In this document: positions 14,598 through 25,657 of the stretch, piece by piece | How positions within the stretch are numbered: the stretch's first letter is position 1 | How the letters are laid out: each line of letters opens with the position of its first letter | Assembly: GCF_003052295.1 (NCBI RefSeq) | Contig: NZ_QBLC01000002.1 | Location: 248,001-312,000 of the forward strand | Source of the DNA: Trichococcus paludicola | Lineage (GTDB): Bacteria; Bacillota; Bacilli; Lactobacillales; Aerococcaceae | DNA length: 64,000 nt | Reading direction: 5' to 3' | The notes under the pieces: generated by a model | The model's database searches: none | Seen by the model: the letters and a program-made list of their open reading frames with translations, nothing else | What the model was told of the DNA's origin: nothing | Program-made: the position numbers and the translations under genes

Positions 14598-16298
14598 ATG
14601 GAATCTGAAATGAAGACTAAAACAAAAAAAGGCGTAACCCTTCTTGTTGAAGCGTTGAAAAATGAAGGTGTTGAAGTTCTGTTCGGCTATCCAGGCGGCT
14701 CTGTTCTTCACATCTACGATGAATTCTACAAGTCCGAATCGAATCACGTATTGACAAGGCATGAACAAGGCGCTGTCCACGCGGCTGACGGCTATGCCCG
14801 CGCTACCGGCAAACCTGGCGTCTGCATCGTTACAAGCGGGCCCGGCGCAACAAATGCTTTGACCGGTATCGCGACTGCTCAAATGGATTCCGTTCCATTG
14901 ATTGTGATCACCGGCCAAGTGCATGAAGCAGGCATCGGCAAAGATGCTTTCCAGGAAACGGACATGATCGGCATGACGACACCTGTGACGAAATACAACT
15001 ATCAAATCCGTGATGCCAAGGATATTCCGCGGATCATCCATGAAGCTTTCTACCTTGCGAATACGGGCAGAAAAGGACCGATCGTCATCGATATCCCGAA
15101 AAACATCGGTGTCCAGGAAGTCGCCTACGAAGATTACAATCAACCCGAAAAAAATCTGCCGGGATACAAACCGGAATGTCTGCCTGTTCCGGAACAGATC
15201 GCAAAAGTGAACGAAGCGATTGCAGCAAGCAAGAAACCGATCATTTTGGCCGGTCATGGCGTGATCCATGCAAAAGCTGAGAAAGAATTGCTGGCTTTCG
15301 CTGAATACTACCAAATTCCCGTTGTAAACACGCTATTGGGTCTGGGAAGCTTCCCTATCAAACATGAACTTGCGTTGGGCATGGGCGGTATGCACGGCTC
15401 TTACGCTTCGAATATGGCTTTGATGGAATGCGACTTGCTCTTGAACTTCGGCGCTCGCTTCGATGACCGTGTAGCAAGCGACCCAACTAATTTTGCACCC
15501 GATGCTGTCATTGTCCATGTTGACCTTGATAATGCTGAAATCGGTAAAATCATGCACACGCATATCCCGGTATTGTCTGATGCCAGATTGGCTCTGATCA
15601 TGCTGAACGACACAAAATTGGCTGAAGTGCCCGACCACTCTGTTTGGTTCAGCCACGTGATGGACAACAAAAAGCAACACCCTTTCCGTTATGAAAAATC
15701 CGATACGTTCATCAAACCGCAACATGTAGTCGAGTATGTCGGCGAATTGACGGACGGTGAAGCCATTGTCGTAACCGATGTAGGCCAACATCAGATGTGG
15801 GCGGCTCAATATTACCCGTTCAAGTACGGCAAGCAATTGCTGACAAGCGGCGGCTTGGGAACGATGGGCTTCGGCATTCCGGCAGCGATCGGCGCTCAAA
15901 TGGCTTATCCTGACAAAACGGTTGTCTGCTTCGTCGGCGACGGCGGCTTCCAGATGACTAACCAAGAATTGGCGATCCTGAATGCCAACAGGCTGAATGT
16001 GAAGTACTTCATTCTGAATAATGAAGTACTGGGCATGGTTCATCAATGGCAGAACAAATTTTACAAAGGCCGTTACTCTCATTCCGAGCTTCCGGATTCT
16101 CCTGATTTTGTTAAACTTGCTGATGCTTACGGCATCACAGCTGCGAGAGTATCCGATCCCGATAAAGTGGATGAAGCGATCCAGACAGCCTTGAATTATC
16201 CTGGTCCTTATGTTTTGGATATCCTGATTTCCAAAGATGAATTGGTATACCCTATGGTTGCTTCAGGCAGGCCAAATAACGAAATGGAAGGTGTGTAG
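14598..16298 (+). CDS. ilvB: Acetolactate synthase, large (catalytic) subunit
   Basis: Condenses two pyruvate, or pyruvate with 2-oxobutanoate, in Val/Leu and Ile synthesis. The 566-residue protein has the thiamine diphosphate enzyme layout. FGYPGGSVL and HEQGAVHAADGYARATG carry the catalytic Glu, then comes a central FAD-type domain, then the cofactor motif GDGGFQMTNQEL ending in NN. GGGGAG seven bases before the ATG at 14598 sets the start; the open frame begins 42 bases earlier. It is followed by ilvN after four bases, so this is the biosynthetic enzyme and not the catabolic AlsS. Expression is predicted to depend on the attenuator and possibly CodY. Confidence 0.95.
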   Translation: MESEMKTKTKKGVTLLVEALKNEGVEVLFGYPGGSVLHIYDEFYKSESNHVLTRHEQGAVHAADGYARATGKPGVCIVTSGPGATNALTGIATAQMDSVPLIVITGQVHEAGIGKDAFQETDMIGMTTPVTKYNYQIRDAKDIPRIIHEAFYLANTGRKGPIVIDIPKNIGVQEVAYEDYNQPEKNLPGYKPECLPVPEQIAKVNEAIAASKKPIILAGHGVIHAKAEKELLAFAEYYQIPVVNTLLGLGSFPIKHELALGMGGMHGSYASNMALMECDLLLNFGARFDDRVASDPTNFAPDAVIVHVDLDNAEIGKIMHTHIPVLSDARLALIMLNDTKLAEVPDHSVWFSHVMDNKKQHPFRYEKSDTFIKPQHVVEYVGELTDGEAIVVTDVGQHQMWAAQYYPFKYGKQLLTSGGLGTMGFGIPAAIGAQMAYPDKTVVCFVGDGGFQMTNQELAILNANRLNVKYFILNNEVLGMVHQWQNKFYKGRYSHSELPDSPDFVKLADAYGITAARVSDPDKVDEAIQTALNYPGPYVLDILISKDELVYPMVASGRPNNEMEGV

Positions 16299-16302
16299 GA
16301 CG

Positions 16303-16563
16303 ATGCTAAGATTAATCCAAGCCAAAGTCGTGAATAAACCCGGCGTTTTGAACCGCATCACGCAAGTTATCCTGAAGCCGCAATACAATATCGATACCTT
16401 GACTCTGACAGGTACGGAAGATTACGACGTATCCTTGATCACAGTCGGCCTCAACTTCGATACCTTGGAAGCAGCTGAATTATTGACGAAACAGTTGGAA
16501 AAACAAGTAGACGTCATCAGCGCAACCGACATCACCGAAAAACGTTTAGGCTTAAGAGCATAA
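16303..16563 (+). CDS. ilvN: Acetolactate synthase, small regulatory subunit
   Basis: An 86-residue ACT-domain protein (MLRLIQAKVVNKPGVLNRIT start, then YNIDTLTLTGTED). It binds valine-type effectors and activates IlvB. It contains one ACT domain only and lacks the C-terminal half of the roughly 160-residue IlvH type, so it is of the short IlvN class. The ATG is four bases after the ilvB stop, with GGAAGGTG in the ilvB end as ribosome-binding site. Whether this short subunit confers feedback inhibition cannot be told from sequence. Confidence 0.92.
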   Translation: MLRLIQAKVVNKPGVLNRITQVILKPQYNIDTLTLTGTEDYDVSLITVGLNFDTLEAAELLTKQLEKQVDVISATDITEKRLGLRA

Positions 16564-16635
16564 ACCCAACCAACCGCACCACCCTACTGACCGAATCAAA
16601 TTGCTTAAAAAGCATTGAGAATATAAAAAAAATAA

Positions 16636-17646
<1,011 letters not shown>

Positions 17647-17729
17647 TGAATCAGGTGTAGGTTGAGAGCATCCTTATTTTTAAGCCTTCTCTCTTCATCA
17701 TTGTATTCAATAGATTAGGAGCAGATAGA

Positions 17730-18992
17730 ATGACGGATGAGTTAGTGAACAAAGAAGACGTGCTTAAAGCATATAAAGTACTGCGCAACGTGGTCAAGCA
17801 GACACCTTTGCAGCATGATGCGTATCTATCGCAGAAGTATCATGCCAACATCTTTTTGAAACGGGAGGACCTTCAGATCGTCCGTTCCTTCAAATTGAGA
17901 GGCGCTTATTATGCCATTTCGCAGCTGAGCGAAGCCGAAACGGAGACCGGAGTAATCTGCGCCTCAGCCGGCAACCATGCGCAAGGGGTAGCTTACACAT
18001 GCAATCATTTGGGCATCAACGCTACCATTTTCATGCCGTCGACAACCCCTTCCCAAAAAATAGACCAAGTCCGTTATTTCGGGAAAGAGTATGTTGAGAT
18101 CAAACTGATCGGCGATACCTTCGACGAATCGAATGAAGCCGCCCATGCCTACGCGGATGAACACAATCTGACTTTCATTGAACCTTTCAATGATCGCAAT
18201 GTGATCGCCGGGCAAGGCACTTTAGCAGTGGAAATCCACCAGGATCTCGTTGCTGAAGGCGAAACGGCTGACATGGTATTCGCGGCAATCGGCGGCGGCG
18301 GCTTGATTTCAGGCGTCAGCAGCTACATGAAGGAAGCCATGCCCGAAACAAAGATCATCGGCGTTGAGTCCATGGGCGCCCCTGGCATGAAAGCTTCGCT
18401 TGATGCGAATAAAGTGACGACTTTGACTGATATTGATAAATTCTGTGATGGGACAGCCGTAGCGACTGTCGGTGACTTGACTTTTAGACACTGCCAACAA
18501 AATGTAGATGACATTTTGTTAGTGCCTGAAGGACAAGTTTGCGGAACCATCATCGATTTATACACTAAACAAGCTATCGTAGCGGAACCATCCGGCGCAC
18601 TCTCCGTTTCTGCCTTGGAACAATACAAAGAAGAAATCAAAGGCAAAACGGTTGTCTGTATCGTCAGCGGCGGGAACAATGATATCAACCGCATGGCTGA
18701 AATTGATGAACGCTCCCTACTCTATAAAGGTCTGAAGCACTATTTCATCGTGAACTTCCCGCAAAGGGCCGGCGCGTTGAAGGAATTCGTGAATGACATA
18801 TTGGGCAGTAACGATGACATCACCAAGTTCGAATATACGAAAAAGGTTCACCGCAGCGAAGGACCTGTACTGATCGGAATCTTGTTGAAAAATAAGGACG
18901 ATATCGAAGGCCTGCTCAGCAGGCTCGAAAAATTCGATCCGCATTACATTTCGGTGAACGAAAATTCCAAACTGTATTCATTCCTGATCTGA
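17730..18992 (+). CDS. ilvA: Threonine ammonia-lyase (biosynthetic)
   Basis: A 420-residue PLP enzyme converting threonine to 2-oxobutanoate and ammonia, the first committed step to isoleucine. The PLP lysine is in RSFKLRGAY, the glycine-rich phosphate loop is IGGGGLISG, and SGGNND follows. The last ~90 residues ([18 protein letters not shown] onward) form a single ACT-like regulatory domain, as in the shorter Firmicute IlvA. AGGAGC precedes the ATG. It is the last gene of the operon and is followed by a strong terminator. Confidence 0.95.
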   Translation: MTDELVNKEDVLKAYKVLRNVVKQTPLQHDAYLSQKYHANIFLKREDLQIVRSFKLRGAYYAISQLSEAETETGVICASAGNHAQGVAYTCNHLGINATIFMPSTTPSQKIDQVRYFGKEYVEIKLIGDTFDESNEAAHAYADEHNLTFIEPFNDRNVIAGQGTLAVEIHQDLVAEGETADMVFAAIGGGGLISGVSSYMKEAMPETKIIGVESMGAPGMKASLDANKVTTLTDIDKFCDGTAVATVGDLTFRHCQQNVDDILLVPEGQVCGTIIDLYTKQAIVAEPSGALSVSALEQYKEEIKGKTVVCIVSGGNNDINRMAEIDERSLLYKGLKHYFIVNFPQRAGALKEFVNDILGSNDDITKFEYTKKVHRSEGPVLIGILLKNKDDIEGLLSRLEKFDPHYISVNENSKLYSFLI

Positions 18993-19023
18993 TCCGTACC
19001 AATTCTTGTGAAGTAACTAAAGA

Positions 19024-19064
19024 GACTGACGTGAGCCACTTGAGTGGGTTGCGTCAGTTTTTTT
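19024..19064 (+). terminator. Terminator of the ilv operon
   Basis: ACTGACG and CGTCAGT form the base of the stem with an inner CCACT/AGTGG pair. A run of T follows. It lies about 30 bases after the ilvA stop. Confidence 0.88.
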
Positions 19065-19108
19065 GTTTTGTTGATTTGGTTCGGCGCGATGTTACCAGCG
19101 GCCGCACA

Positions 19109-19157
19109 ACACACAAAAGGACCGACTCTCAACGGAGTCGGCCCTTTTGTGTGTGCT
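19109..19157 (-). terminator. Strong hairpin after oppA (first copy)
   Basis: CACACAAAAGG.CCGACTC and GAGTCGG.CCTTTTGTGTG form arms of about 20 bases with one mismatch and a five-base loop. No long T run lies outside the stem, but the minus-strand arm contains TTTT. It is the only candidate terminator for the minus-strand oppA gene. Confidence 0.7.
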
Positions 19158-19165
19158 GAACATTC

Positions 19166-20815
19166 TTATTCTTCGAGATACGCTCTGCTCAGGTCAAATT
19201 CATTACCCACTGAATTGAAAATGATGCCCTTCAGGTTAGGGTTTCTGAGTTGTGTTTCTGCTTCTTGGTACAGTGGGATGATCGCTGCATCTTCCATAAT
19301 CAGCTTGTGTGCAGCCATTAGGTCAGCCCAACGCGCTTCAGGGTTGTTTGCGTTTGTGGTTTTTGAAGAATCGATCAAAGCATCAAATTCTGCATTCGCA
19401 TATTGCCCCTCGTTGTAAGCGGATGTGCTGTACAGCAAGTCCATGTAGTTGATTGCGTCGGCGAAATCCGCACCCCAACCGGTCTGCAACAAGTCGAATT
19501 CATCTTGATTCGCCAATTCCAAACGGTTTTTCTTCGGTACATTGCGCAATTCTACAGTGATGCCTTCCAAGTTGTTTTGGATTTGGCCTTGGATGTATTG
19601 GCTTATTTTTTTGTTCTTTTCATCATCATCCCCGACCAAGGAGAACGTGATTTCATCTACGCCTAATTCAGCTTTCGCTTCAGCCAGAAGCGTTTTTGCT
19701 TGTTCCAGATCATAGTCCAGATAAGAGCCGGCTTCAGCGGCAAAGTCTTCGCCGGTCGCAGGGTTGCTGACAAAATCAGCCGGCAGGAAGCCGCCGATTG
19801 CTGTCGAACCATCTCCGATGACGCTATCGACCAATTCATCACGATTGATGACAAGTCCGATGGCAGCTCTCAGCTTCGCATTTTGCAGGTAGACATTGTC
19901 GTGGTTAAATTCGATGTACGCCGTGCGGGCTTTTTTCTGAACGACTACGTTAGGATCAGTCGCCAATTGTTTAACCAATTCGCCAGTCACTTGTGCGTTG
20001 TCTACTGATCCTTGTTGGAAAAGATTCACAACAGTGCTCGTTTCTTTGATTACTTGAACGTTGACTTCTTCCAACTGCACTTCGTCAGCCGCATAGTAAT
20101 CTTCATTTTTCACCAGATCCCAAGTCAGGCCAGTGCCGTCCCAGTTCTCGATAGTGAAAGGTCCGTTAGCCAAAACATTTTCGCTGCTTGTTCCGTACTT
20201 ATCGCCTTTTTCAGTCACAAATTCCTCGTTTTGCGGGAAAAATGCGCTGAACGCCAATAATGATTCGAAGTATGGCGTCGGCTGCGTCAATTCGATTGTG
20301 ATTTCAGTGTCGCTAACCGCTTTTACGCCCAACTCTTCAGGATCCATTTCTCCGGCCATGATCTCATTGGCATTTTTGACGGTCTCAGCCAAGTAAGCGT
20401 ATGATGCGCCGGCTTCCGGGTCCACCAATCTTTGCCAAGCGAATACGAAATCGTTCGCTGTAACAGGCTCTCCGTTTGACCAGACAGCATCATCGCGGAG
20501 TTTATAAGTATAAGTCAGGCCATCTTCCGAAACAGTGCCGGCTTCCGCAGCGATTGCAGGTACAGGCTCTCCGTCTGCATTGATTTTCAATAAGCCTTCA
20601 ATCGCATGGCTGATATAATTTGAACTGTTGATGTCCGTCATCAGTGTTGTATCCAACGTTGCCAATTCGGTCGGCGCTGTATAATTGACTACTTGTCCAC
20701 TGGAGCCTTCACCTGCTGTGTTTGCTGTGCTGTCGTCCGTTGCGCCGTCTCCTCCGCAAGCCGCCAAGATGACTGCTGTTGTAGCTAAAATGAAAGAACT
20801 TTTCAATCTCCTCAT
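19166..20815 (-). CDS. oppA: Oligopeptide ABC transporter substrate-binding lipoprotein
   Basis: A 549-residue SBP family 5 protein. The lipobox LAAC puts the lipid-anchored Cys at about residue 20. The cluster C signature appears (DGLTYTYKLRDDAVWSNGEP, then ANDFVFAWQRLVDP). It captures peptides outside the membrane and hands them to OppBC. GGGGAGA precedes the ATG. It is the last gene of the locus, 160 bases after oppF, behind a terminator and with a TATAAT at about 20850, so it probably has its own promoter. It is a paralogue of the gene at 25658-27334. Confidence 0.93.
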   Translation of the reverse strand: MRRLKSSFILATTAVILAACGGDGATDDSTANTAGEGSSGQVVNYTAPTELATLDTTLMTDINSSNYISHAIEGLLKINADGEPVPAIAAEAGTVSEDGLTYTYKLRDDAVWSNGEPVTANDFVFAWQRLVDPEAGASYAYLAETVKNANEIMAGEMDPEELGVKAVSDTEITIELTQPTPYFESLLAFSAFFPQNEEFVTEKGDKYGTSSENVLANGPFTIENWDGTGLTWDLVKNEDYYAADEVQLEEVNVQVIKETSTVVNLFQQGSVDNAQVTGELVKQLATDPNVVVQKKARTAYIEFNHDNVYLQNAKLRAAIGLVINRDELVDSVIGDGSTAIGGFLPADFVSNPATGEDFAAEAGSYLDYDLEQAKTLLAEAKAELGVDEITFSLVGDDDEKNKKISQYIQGQIQNNLEGITVELRNVPKKNRLELANQDEFDLLQTGWGADFADAINYMDLLYSTSAYNEGQYANAEFDALIDSSKTTNANNPEARWADLMAAHKLIMEDAAIIPLYQEAETQLRNPNLKGIIFNSVGNEFDLSRAYLEE

Positions 20816-20942
20816 GTATCTCTCCCCTTTTTCTATTCGTATTCTAATATTATACTATAAATAATCCGGATATTCTATAAATAATGGGGAATATCATCAC
20901 AATAATTTCATCATTTCTTCATTTAATTAATTTTCTATGGCA

Positions 20943-20973
20943 AAAAAAGCCCAGAACAAGTTCCGGGCTTTTT
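20943..20973 (-). terminator. Terminator after oppF
   Basis: AAAAAGCCC.GAAC and GTTC.GGGCTTTTT form a stem with one mismatch and a two-base loop. A T run follows on the minus strand. It ends the oppBCDF transcript and separates it from oppA. Confidence 0.85.
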
Positions 20974-20976
20974 GTA

Positions 20977-21921
20977 TCAATAATTTTCGTATTTCTCTTT
21001 CAAAACGGGAACATCGGACTCGCGGCAATATACAAAGTGCCCTGGAACGATTTCCCTCATTGCTTCCGGCTCACCATTCTCTTCCCGAGGGACATAGGTG
21101 AAGCGGGTGCGGGTGCGCTCATAGACCGGATCCGGCAGCGGTATGGCCGATAACAGGCTTTCCGTATAAGGATGTAAAGGTTTGTTGTAAACGTCGTCTG
21201 CGGGCGCTAATTCGACCAATTTGCCGAAGTACATAACGCCGATACGGTTGCTGATGTACTTGACCATCGACAGATCATGCGCGATGAACAAGAAAGTCAG
21301 TTTTTGTTTTTTCTGCAATTCCATCAGCAAGTTGACCACTTGCGCCTGAATGGATACGTCCAACGCGGAAATGGGCTCATCGGCAATGATGAGTTTTGGA
21401 TTTACCGCTAAGGCTCTTGCGATTCCGATACGCTGTCTTTGACCGCCAGAGAACTCATGCGGATAACGGGAAGAATGATCTTTATTCAATCCGACCAAAT
21501 CCAACAATTCCGCAACCTGGTCATCGACTTCCTTCTCAGTAGTCGCAAGCCCATGGATCTTCAAACCTTCCGCAACAATATCGCGCACTTTCATGCGGGG
21601 ATTCAAAGATGCATAAGGATCCTGGAAAATCATCTGCATATCTTTACGGAAAGCCAGTTGCTCTTTTCTGTCATGCAGCGTATGGATTTCGGTGCCATCG
21701 AAAAAGATTTCACCGGAAGTCGGGTTGTACAATCGGATGATTGCACGACCGGTTGTCGTTTTTCCACAACCGGATTCGCCTACCAAGCCAAGTGTTTCGC
21801 CTTCGTAGATATCAAAGGAAACATCATCAACTGCGCGTACTTCATTCTTTGTGCCGACGTTGAAATATTGCTTCAAGTTTTTTACTTCCAGAATCTTTTT
21901 CTGTCCTGTTGAGTCATACAT
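20977..21921 (-). CDS. oppF: Oligopeptide ABC transporter ATP-binding protein OppF
   Basis: A 314-residue cytoplasmic ATPase. It has Walker A GESGCGKTT, signature FSGGQRQRIGIARAL, Walker B LIIADEPISALD, and the C-terminal oligopeptide/dipeptide extension (ELAPADDVYNKPLHPYTESLLSAIP). It pairs with OppD under the OppBC channel. Its ATG overlaps the oppD stop by one base (TAATG), indicating translational coupling. Confidence 0.95.
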   Translation of the reverse strand: MYDSTGQKKILEVKNLKQYFNVGTKNEVRAVDDVSFDIYEGETLGLVGESGCGKTTTGRAIIRLYNPTSGEIFFDGTEIHTLHDRKEQLAFRKDMQMIFQDPYASLNPRMKVRDIVAEGLKIHGLATTEKEVDDQVAELLDLVGLNKDHSSRYPHEFSGGQRQRIGIARALAVNPKLIIADEPISALDVSIQAQVVNLLMELQKKQKLTFLFIAHDLSMVKYISNRIGVMYFGKLVELAPADDVYNKPLHPYTESLLSAIPLPDPVYERTRTRFTYVPREENGEPEAMREIVPGHFVYCRESDVPVLKEKYENY

Positions 21922-23066
21922 TACAGCAGTCCTCCTTTCTCAGTGATTTTCGGATCGATGGCAGGGCCATTTCCGTGAGGCAATACAGCCTGTTCCTTGT
22001 CTGATGTGTCCATTACTTTCAATTCATCGGATGGTGCGAGTTTCATTTCGGAGAAAGTCGCACGTCGGTTCATGATGCCTAGGGGAGGATTCACAGACGG
22101 TGCGTCAGGATGCAACAACCAGGTAGCGGCCGAATGGGTATCAGATACCTGAAAGAATGGCGGATCGTACATGGTGTCGATCTTCATTGCATATTCACTC
22201 CGTGGCGCAAATGCATCTCCAGTCGGAGGATCCAACAAGTCCGGAGGTGTTCCAGGGATTGCATACAGCGATCCTGCAGTGTCCAATGTAGGCATCGAGC
22301 TCAACAGCCCCCAAGTGTAAGGGTGTTGCGGGTTGTAGAAAATTTCATCGACAGTCCCTACTTCGACGATTTTGCCGGCATACATAACGGCTACACGGTC
22401 AGCGACGTTCGCCACTACACCCAAATCGTGGGTGATGAAAATGATTGATGTCTTGATTTTCTGCTGCAGATCCTTCATCAACTCCAGGATTTGCGCTTGG
22501 ATCGTAACGTCAAGCGCTGTAGTCGGTTCATCCGCAATCAGAATATCCGGGTTGCAACCCAATGCGATCGCAATGACGATCCGTTGGCGTTGACCGCCTG
22601 AGAATTGGTGTGGGTACTGCTTCATTCTTTTGGCAGGGCTTGGGATACCTACTAGCTGCAGTAATTCTTCAGCTTTTTTATAGGCTTCTTCCTTGCTGAT
22701 GTTTTGATGTTTGATGATTGGTTCAGCGATCTGCTTGCCGATTTTTTGAGTCGGATTCAAAGAAGTCATCGGATCTTGGAAAATCATTGCGATTTCCGAA
22801 CCACGGATCTTCTGCATTTGTTTTTCGGTTTTGTGCACTAAATCTTCGCCTTTGAACAAGATTTGACCGTGTTCAATGTTGGCGTTGTTTGCCAATAGAC
22901 GCATGATGCTGCGGCTAGTCACTGATTTACCAGAGCCGGATTCACCAACGATGGCTAATGTTTCACCTGGCTTCAGGTCAAAACTGACGCCACGGATAGC
23001 TTTTACTTTACCTGCATAGGTATCAAAAGTAATTTGTAGGTCTTTTACTTCCAATATATTTTCCAT
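21921..23066 (-). CDS. oppD: Oligopeptide ABC transporter ATP-binding protein OppD
   Basis: A 381-residue ATPase. It has Walker A GESGSGKSV, signature FSGGQRQRIVIAIAL, Walker B ILIADEPTTALD, and the peptide-transporter C-terminal domain starting around HPYTWGLLSSMPTL. It is somewhat longer than many OppD proteins because of a tail after the ATWLLHPDAP segment that ends in a Lys/Glu/Gly-rich stretch. It is eleven bases downstream of oppC, in the oppBCDF operon. Confidence 0.95.
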   Translation of the reverse strand: MENILEVKDLQITFDTYAGKVKAIRGVSFDLKPGETLAIVGESGSGKSVTSRSIMRLLANNANIEHGQILFKGEDLVHKTEKQMQKIRGSEIAMIFQDPMTSLNPTQKIGKQIAEPIIKHQNISKEEAYKKAEELLQLVGIPSPAKRMKQYPHQFSGGQRQRIVIAIALGCNPDILIADEPTTALDVTIQAQILELMKDLQQKIKTSIIFITHDLGVVANVADRVAVMYAGKIVEVGTVDEIFYNPQHPYTWGLLSSMPTLDTAGSLYAIPGTPPDLLDPPTGDAFAPRSEYAMKIDTMYDPPFFQVSDTHSAATWLLHPDAPSVNPPLGIMNRRATFSEMKLAPSDELKVMDTSDKEQAVLPHGNGPAIDPKITEKGGLL

Positions 23067-23077
23067 CTGGTTACCTC

Positions 23078-24124
23078 CTAATCTCTCATTTTTGGATCGA
23101 ACGCGTCACGGAGTCCATCAGCCAACAAGTTGAAGCAAATCATGATGACGCTCATGATTCCGGCTGGATACCACATCAGATGCGGCAAGAAACGGAATGT
23201 CTTGTAACCATCGTTGATCAATGTACCCAGCGATGCGTTGGGAGCTGGAATACCGATACCGATAAAGCTCAAGAACGCTTCGAAGAAGATAGCCGATGGA
23301 ATAGAGAACATAACTTGAATGATGATGACACCTGCCAAGTTAGGCAAAATGTGTCCGAATGCAATTTTCATCGGTGATTGACCCAACGTGCGGGCAGCCA
23401 GGATGTATTCTTGATTTTTTAATTTCAAGGTTTGTGCGCGGACGACACGCGCCATCGAAAGCCATTCAGTCAAAGCCAAAGCAATAATGATGGAACTAAT
23501 GCCGGGCTTCAAAACAAGCAACATCAAAATAACGACTACCAAGTTAGGCACACCCGAAAGGATTTCAAGAATTCGCTGCATGATATTGTCGACTTTTCCA
23601 CCTAACCAGCCGGATGTCAGACCATAGACAACACCGAGGGTAAGATTGAAAAAGGCTGCCATAAAAGCAATGAATAAAGATACGCGAGTCCCGTACAGGA
23701 TACGCGACAACAAATCGCGACCCAAGCTGTCTGTACCAAGATAATAGTAAACATCCTCAGGAACGTTGGACGCCTCGTACTTATCGATGACGACGCCATT
23801 CTGCTTCACGGTTCCGTTCAATCCATTGATGTCGATACCGGGAATCTTCGGGGGCATATTAGCGTACTGAACCGTTTGCGCATTCGGGTCATGCGGTGCG
23901 ATGACAGGAGCCAACAAACTGGACATGCTGATGATGATCAAGATGATCAAACTGACCATGGCAACTTTATTTTTTTTCAGACGACGCCAAGAATCTGCCA
24001 TAAAGCTCAGGGAAGGCGCTGAGATTTTCTCTTTGTCCTGCATACTGGACTCGGATGCCGTTTCGAAAAGATCTTTCGTGACTGTCGGCATAGTTGTTGT
24101 ACTGCGTAATTCATTTTCACTCAT
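23078..24124 (-). CDS. oppC: Oligopeptide ABC transporter permease OppC
   Basis: A 348-residue inner-membrane permease. It has a cytoplasmic N-terminus of about 50 residues, then a first membrane helix (VAMVSLIILIIISMSSLLAPVI), an extracellular segment, and five further helices. The EAA loop (YILAARTLGQSPMKIAFGHILPN) contacts the ATPases. AAGGAGGGG overlaps the end of oppB; only two bases separate the genes. Confidence 0.95.
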   Translation of the reverse strand: MSENELRSTTTMPTVTKDLFETASESSMQDKEKISAPSLSFMADSWRRLKKNKVAMVSLIILIIISMSSLLAPVIAPHDPNAQTVQYANMPPKIPGIDINGLNGTVKQNGVVIDKYEASNVPEDVYYYLGTDSLGRDLLSRILYGTRVSLFIAFMAAFFNLTLGVVYGLTSGWLGGKVDNIMQRILEILSGVPNLVVVILMLLVLKPGISSIIIALALTEWLSMARVVRAQTLKLKNQEYILAARTLGQSPMKIAFGHILPNLAGVIIIQVMFSIPSAIFFEAFLSFIGIGIPAPNASLGTLINDGYKTFRFLPHLMWYPAGIMSVIMICFNLLADGLRDAFDPKMRD

Positions 24125-24126
24125 TC

Positions 24127-25071
24127 TTATTCCCCTCCTTCTGTAGCGACTCTGATACGAGGGTCGATGATACCATAAAGGATGTCAACCAACAAAATGA
24201 CGATCACCAACATGGTCGAATACATCATCGTAACGCCCATGATTGTCGGATAATCATTTGTCAGGATGGATTTTACGAACTGTTCCCCGATTCCAGGGAT
24301 GGCAAAAATATTTTCAACAACCATCGAACCTGTCATCAAACCGACTGTCATCGGGCCTATGATAGTTACTAAAGGAATCAGCGCATTACGGATACCGTGT
24401 TTGAACGCGACTTCCCAACGGCTCAGGCCTTTTGCTCTCGCGAGTTCGACATAGTCGCTGCCCAAGACATCGACCATTTCGGTTCGCATGAACCGGGCCG
24501 AATCGGCTAGAGGTGAAATGCTCAACGCGATCGTAGGCAGAATCGAAGAACGGAAGCCTTCATTCCATAGTGCGATCGGCAAGATTTTCAGCCATACGCC
24601 GAATACCAATTGAAGAATAACAGCAAAAACAAAGTTAGGGATCGAGCGGCCGACAATGGCTGTCAAAGTGGCAACTGTATCCACCCAAGTACCCTGTCTC
24701 ATTGCTGCGATTACCCCCAGCACAATACCGAGGATCGTTCCTATGATAACTGCTTGAAGCCCTAATTGCATGGAGGGTCCAATTCTGCTGCTCAACAAAT
24801 CCGTAACCGGTGTATTGTTGAATTGGAATGAAACACCCATGTCTCCACGTAGTAGTCCAAAAATGTAGACTGCGTATTGGACCATAATCGGTTTATTCAG
24901 CCCATACTTCTCATTCATGATAAAAATTTGTTCCTCAGATAACTTGTCTTGGTTACTGTATGGTGTACCCGGCAAAGCTTTCATCAGAAAAAAAGTTATC
25001 GATGCAATCAAAAACAAAGTAATTGCCATGTATAAAATACGCTTGCCGATGTACTTTGCATAACTTTTCAT
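24127..25071 (-). CDS. oppB: Oligopeptide ABC transporter permease OppB
   Basis: A 314-residue permease with six membrane helices. It has the N-terminal helix YMAITLFLIASITFFLMKALPGTP and the EAA loop YVELARAKGLSRWEVAFKHGIRNA. It is first in the oppBCDF operon. GGAGG lies eight bases before the ATG. It forms the channel with OppC. The oppA copies at each side are read from the same strand. Confidence 0.95.
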   Translation of the reverse strand: MKSYAKYIGKRILYMAITLFLIASITFFLMKALPGTPYSNQDKLSEEQIFIMNEKYGLNKPIMVQYAVYIFGLLRGDMGVSFQFNNTPVTDLLSSRIGPSMQLGLQAVIIGTILGIVLGVIAAMRQGTWVDTVATLTAIVGRSIPNFVFAVILQLVFGVWLKILPIALWNEGFRSSILPTIALSISPLADSARFMRTEMVDVLGSDYVELARAKGLSRWEVAFKHGIRNALIPLVTIIGPMTVGLMTGSMVVENIFAIPGIGEQFVKSILTNDYPTIMGVTMMYSTMLVIVILLVDILYGIIDPRIRVATEGGE

Positions 25072-25240
25072 CGTTTGTCATCCTCCATTATTTAGTTATT
25101 TTGTAAATAGCACCTGATAGTATATCATATTTAAATATACAAAAAAGAAAATGAACACAAAATCAAATCATATTTTAATTGAGTTTTCTTTCTTTTTTTT
25201 GTACATTTAAAATTGAGAAAACAAAAAGGAGCCAAAATAA

Positions 25241-25603
25241 GTGAACTTCACAAAAAAAAACATACTTGTTTCATTATTCATTTTTATATGTGCACTGGTA
25301 TATCAACTGATTAAATATGGATCCTTAAGTTGGACCGAAACATCCAACATCCTGTTCATGATAGCGGGTATTTTGTTGACTATCGGTTTATCCGGCCTCG
25401 TGTTGGCTTCCGGAAGTTTCGATTTCTTCCACTACAGCGTCAGAAAAACGCTCAGAAGAGATCCAAAGGAGGATGGCTTCAAAGAACCATTGAATCCGCA
25501 TGCTTTATCATCTTCCGTCGGGAAAAGTTATCAAAATATCTTGACTATCGGTCTGTTATTGTTGGGGATCAGCATGATCTGTCTCTGGGATTATATTTTA
25601 TAA
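25241..25603 (+). CDS. DUF3899-like small membrane protein
   Basis: A 120-residue protein with three hydrophobic segments (about residues 8-26, 36-60 and 97-117) and a basic loop with LRRDPKEDGF. The pattern resembles DUF3899, of unknown function. It starts with GTG; AAGGAG nine bases upstream supports it. It is on the strand opposite to the opp genes that flank it, between oppA (second copy) and oppB. It has its own terminator. Confidence 0.72.
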   Translation: MNFTKKNILVSLFIFICALVYQLIKYGSLSWTETSNILFMIAGILLTIGLSGLVLASGSFDFFHYSVRKTLRRDPKEDGFKEPLNPHALSSSVGKSYQNILTIGLLLLGISMICLWDYIL

Positions 25604-25609
25604 ATAAAA

Positions 25610-25648
25610 CATCCATCTGGCATGAATGTATGCCAGATGGATTTTTTA
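25610..25648. terminator. Bidirectional terminator between DUF3899 and oppA
   Basis: ATCCATCTGGCAT and ATGCCAGATGGAT form perfect arms around a six-base loop. A T run follows on the plus strand and an A-rich run precedes it. It serves both convergent genes and separates oppA (second copy) from oppB. Confidence 0.88.
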
Positions 25649-25657
25649 TTGCCTTAA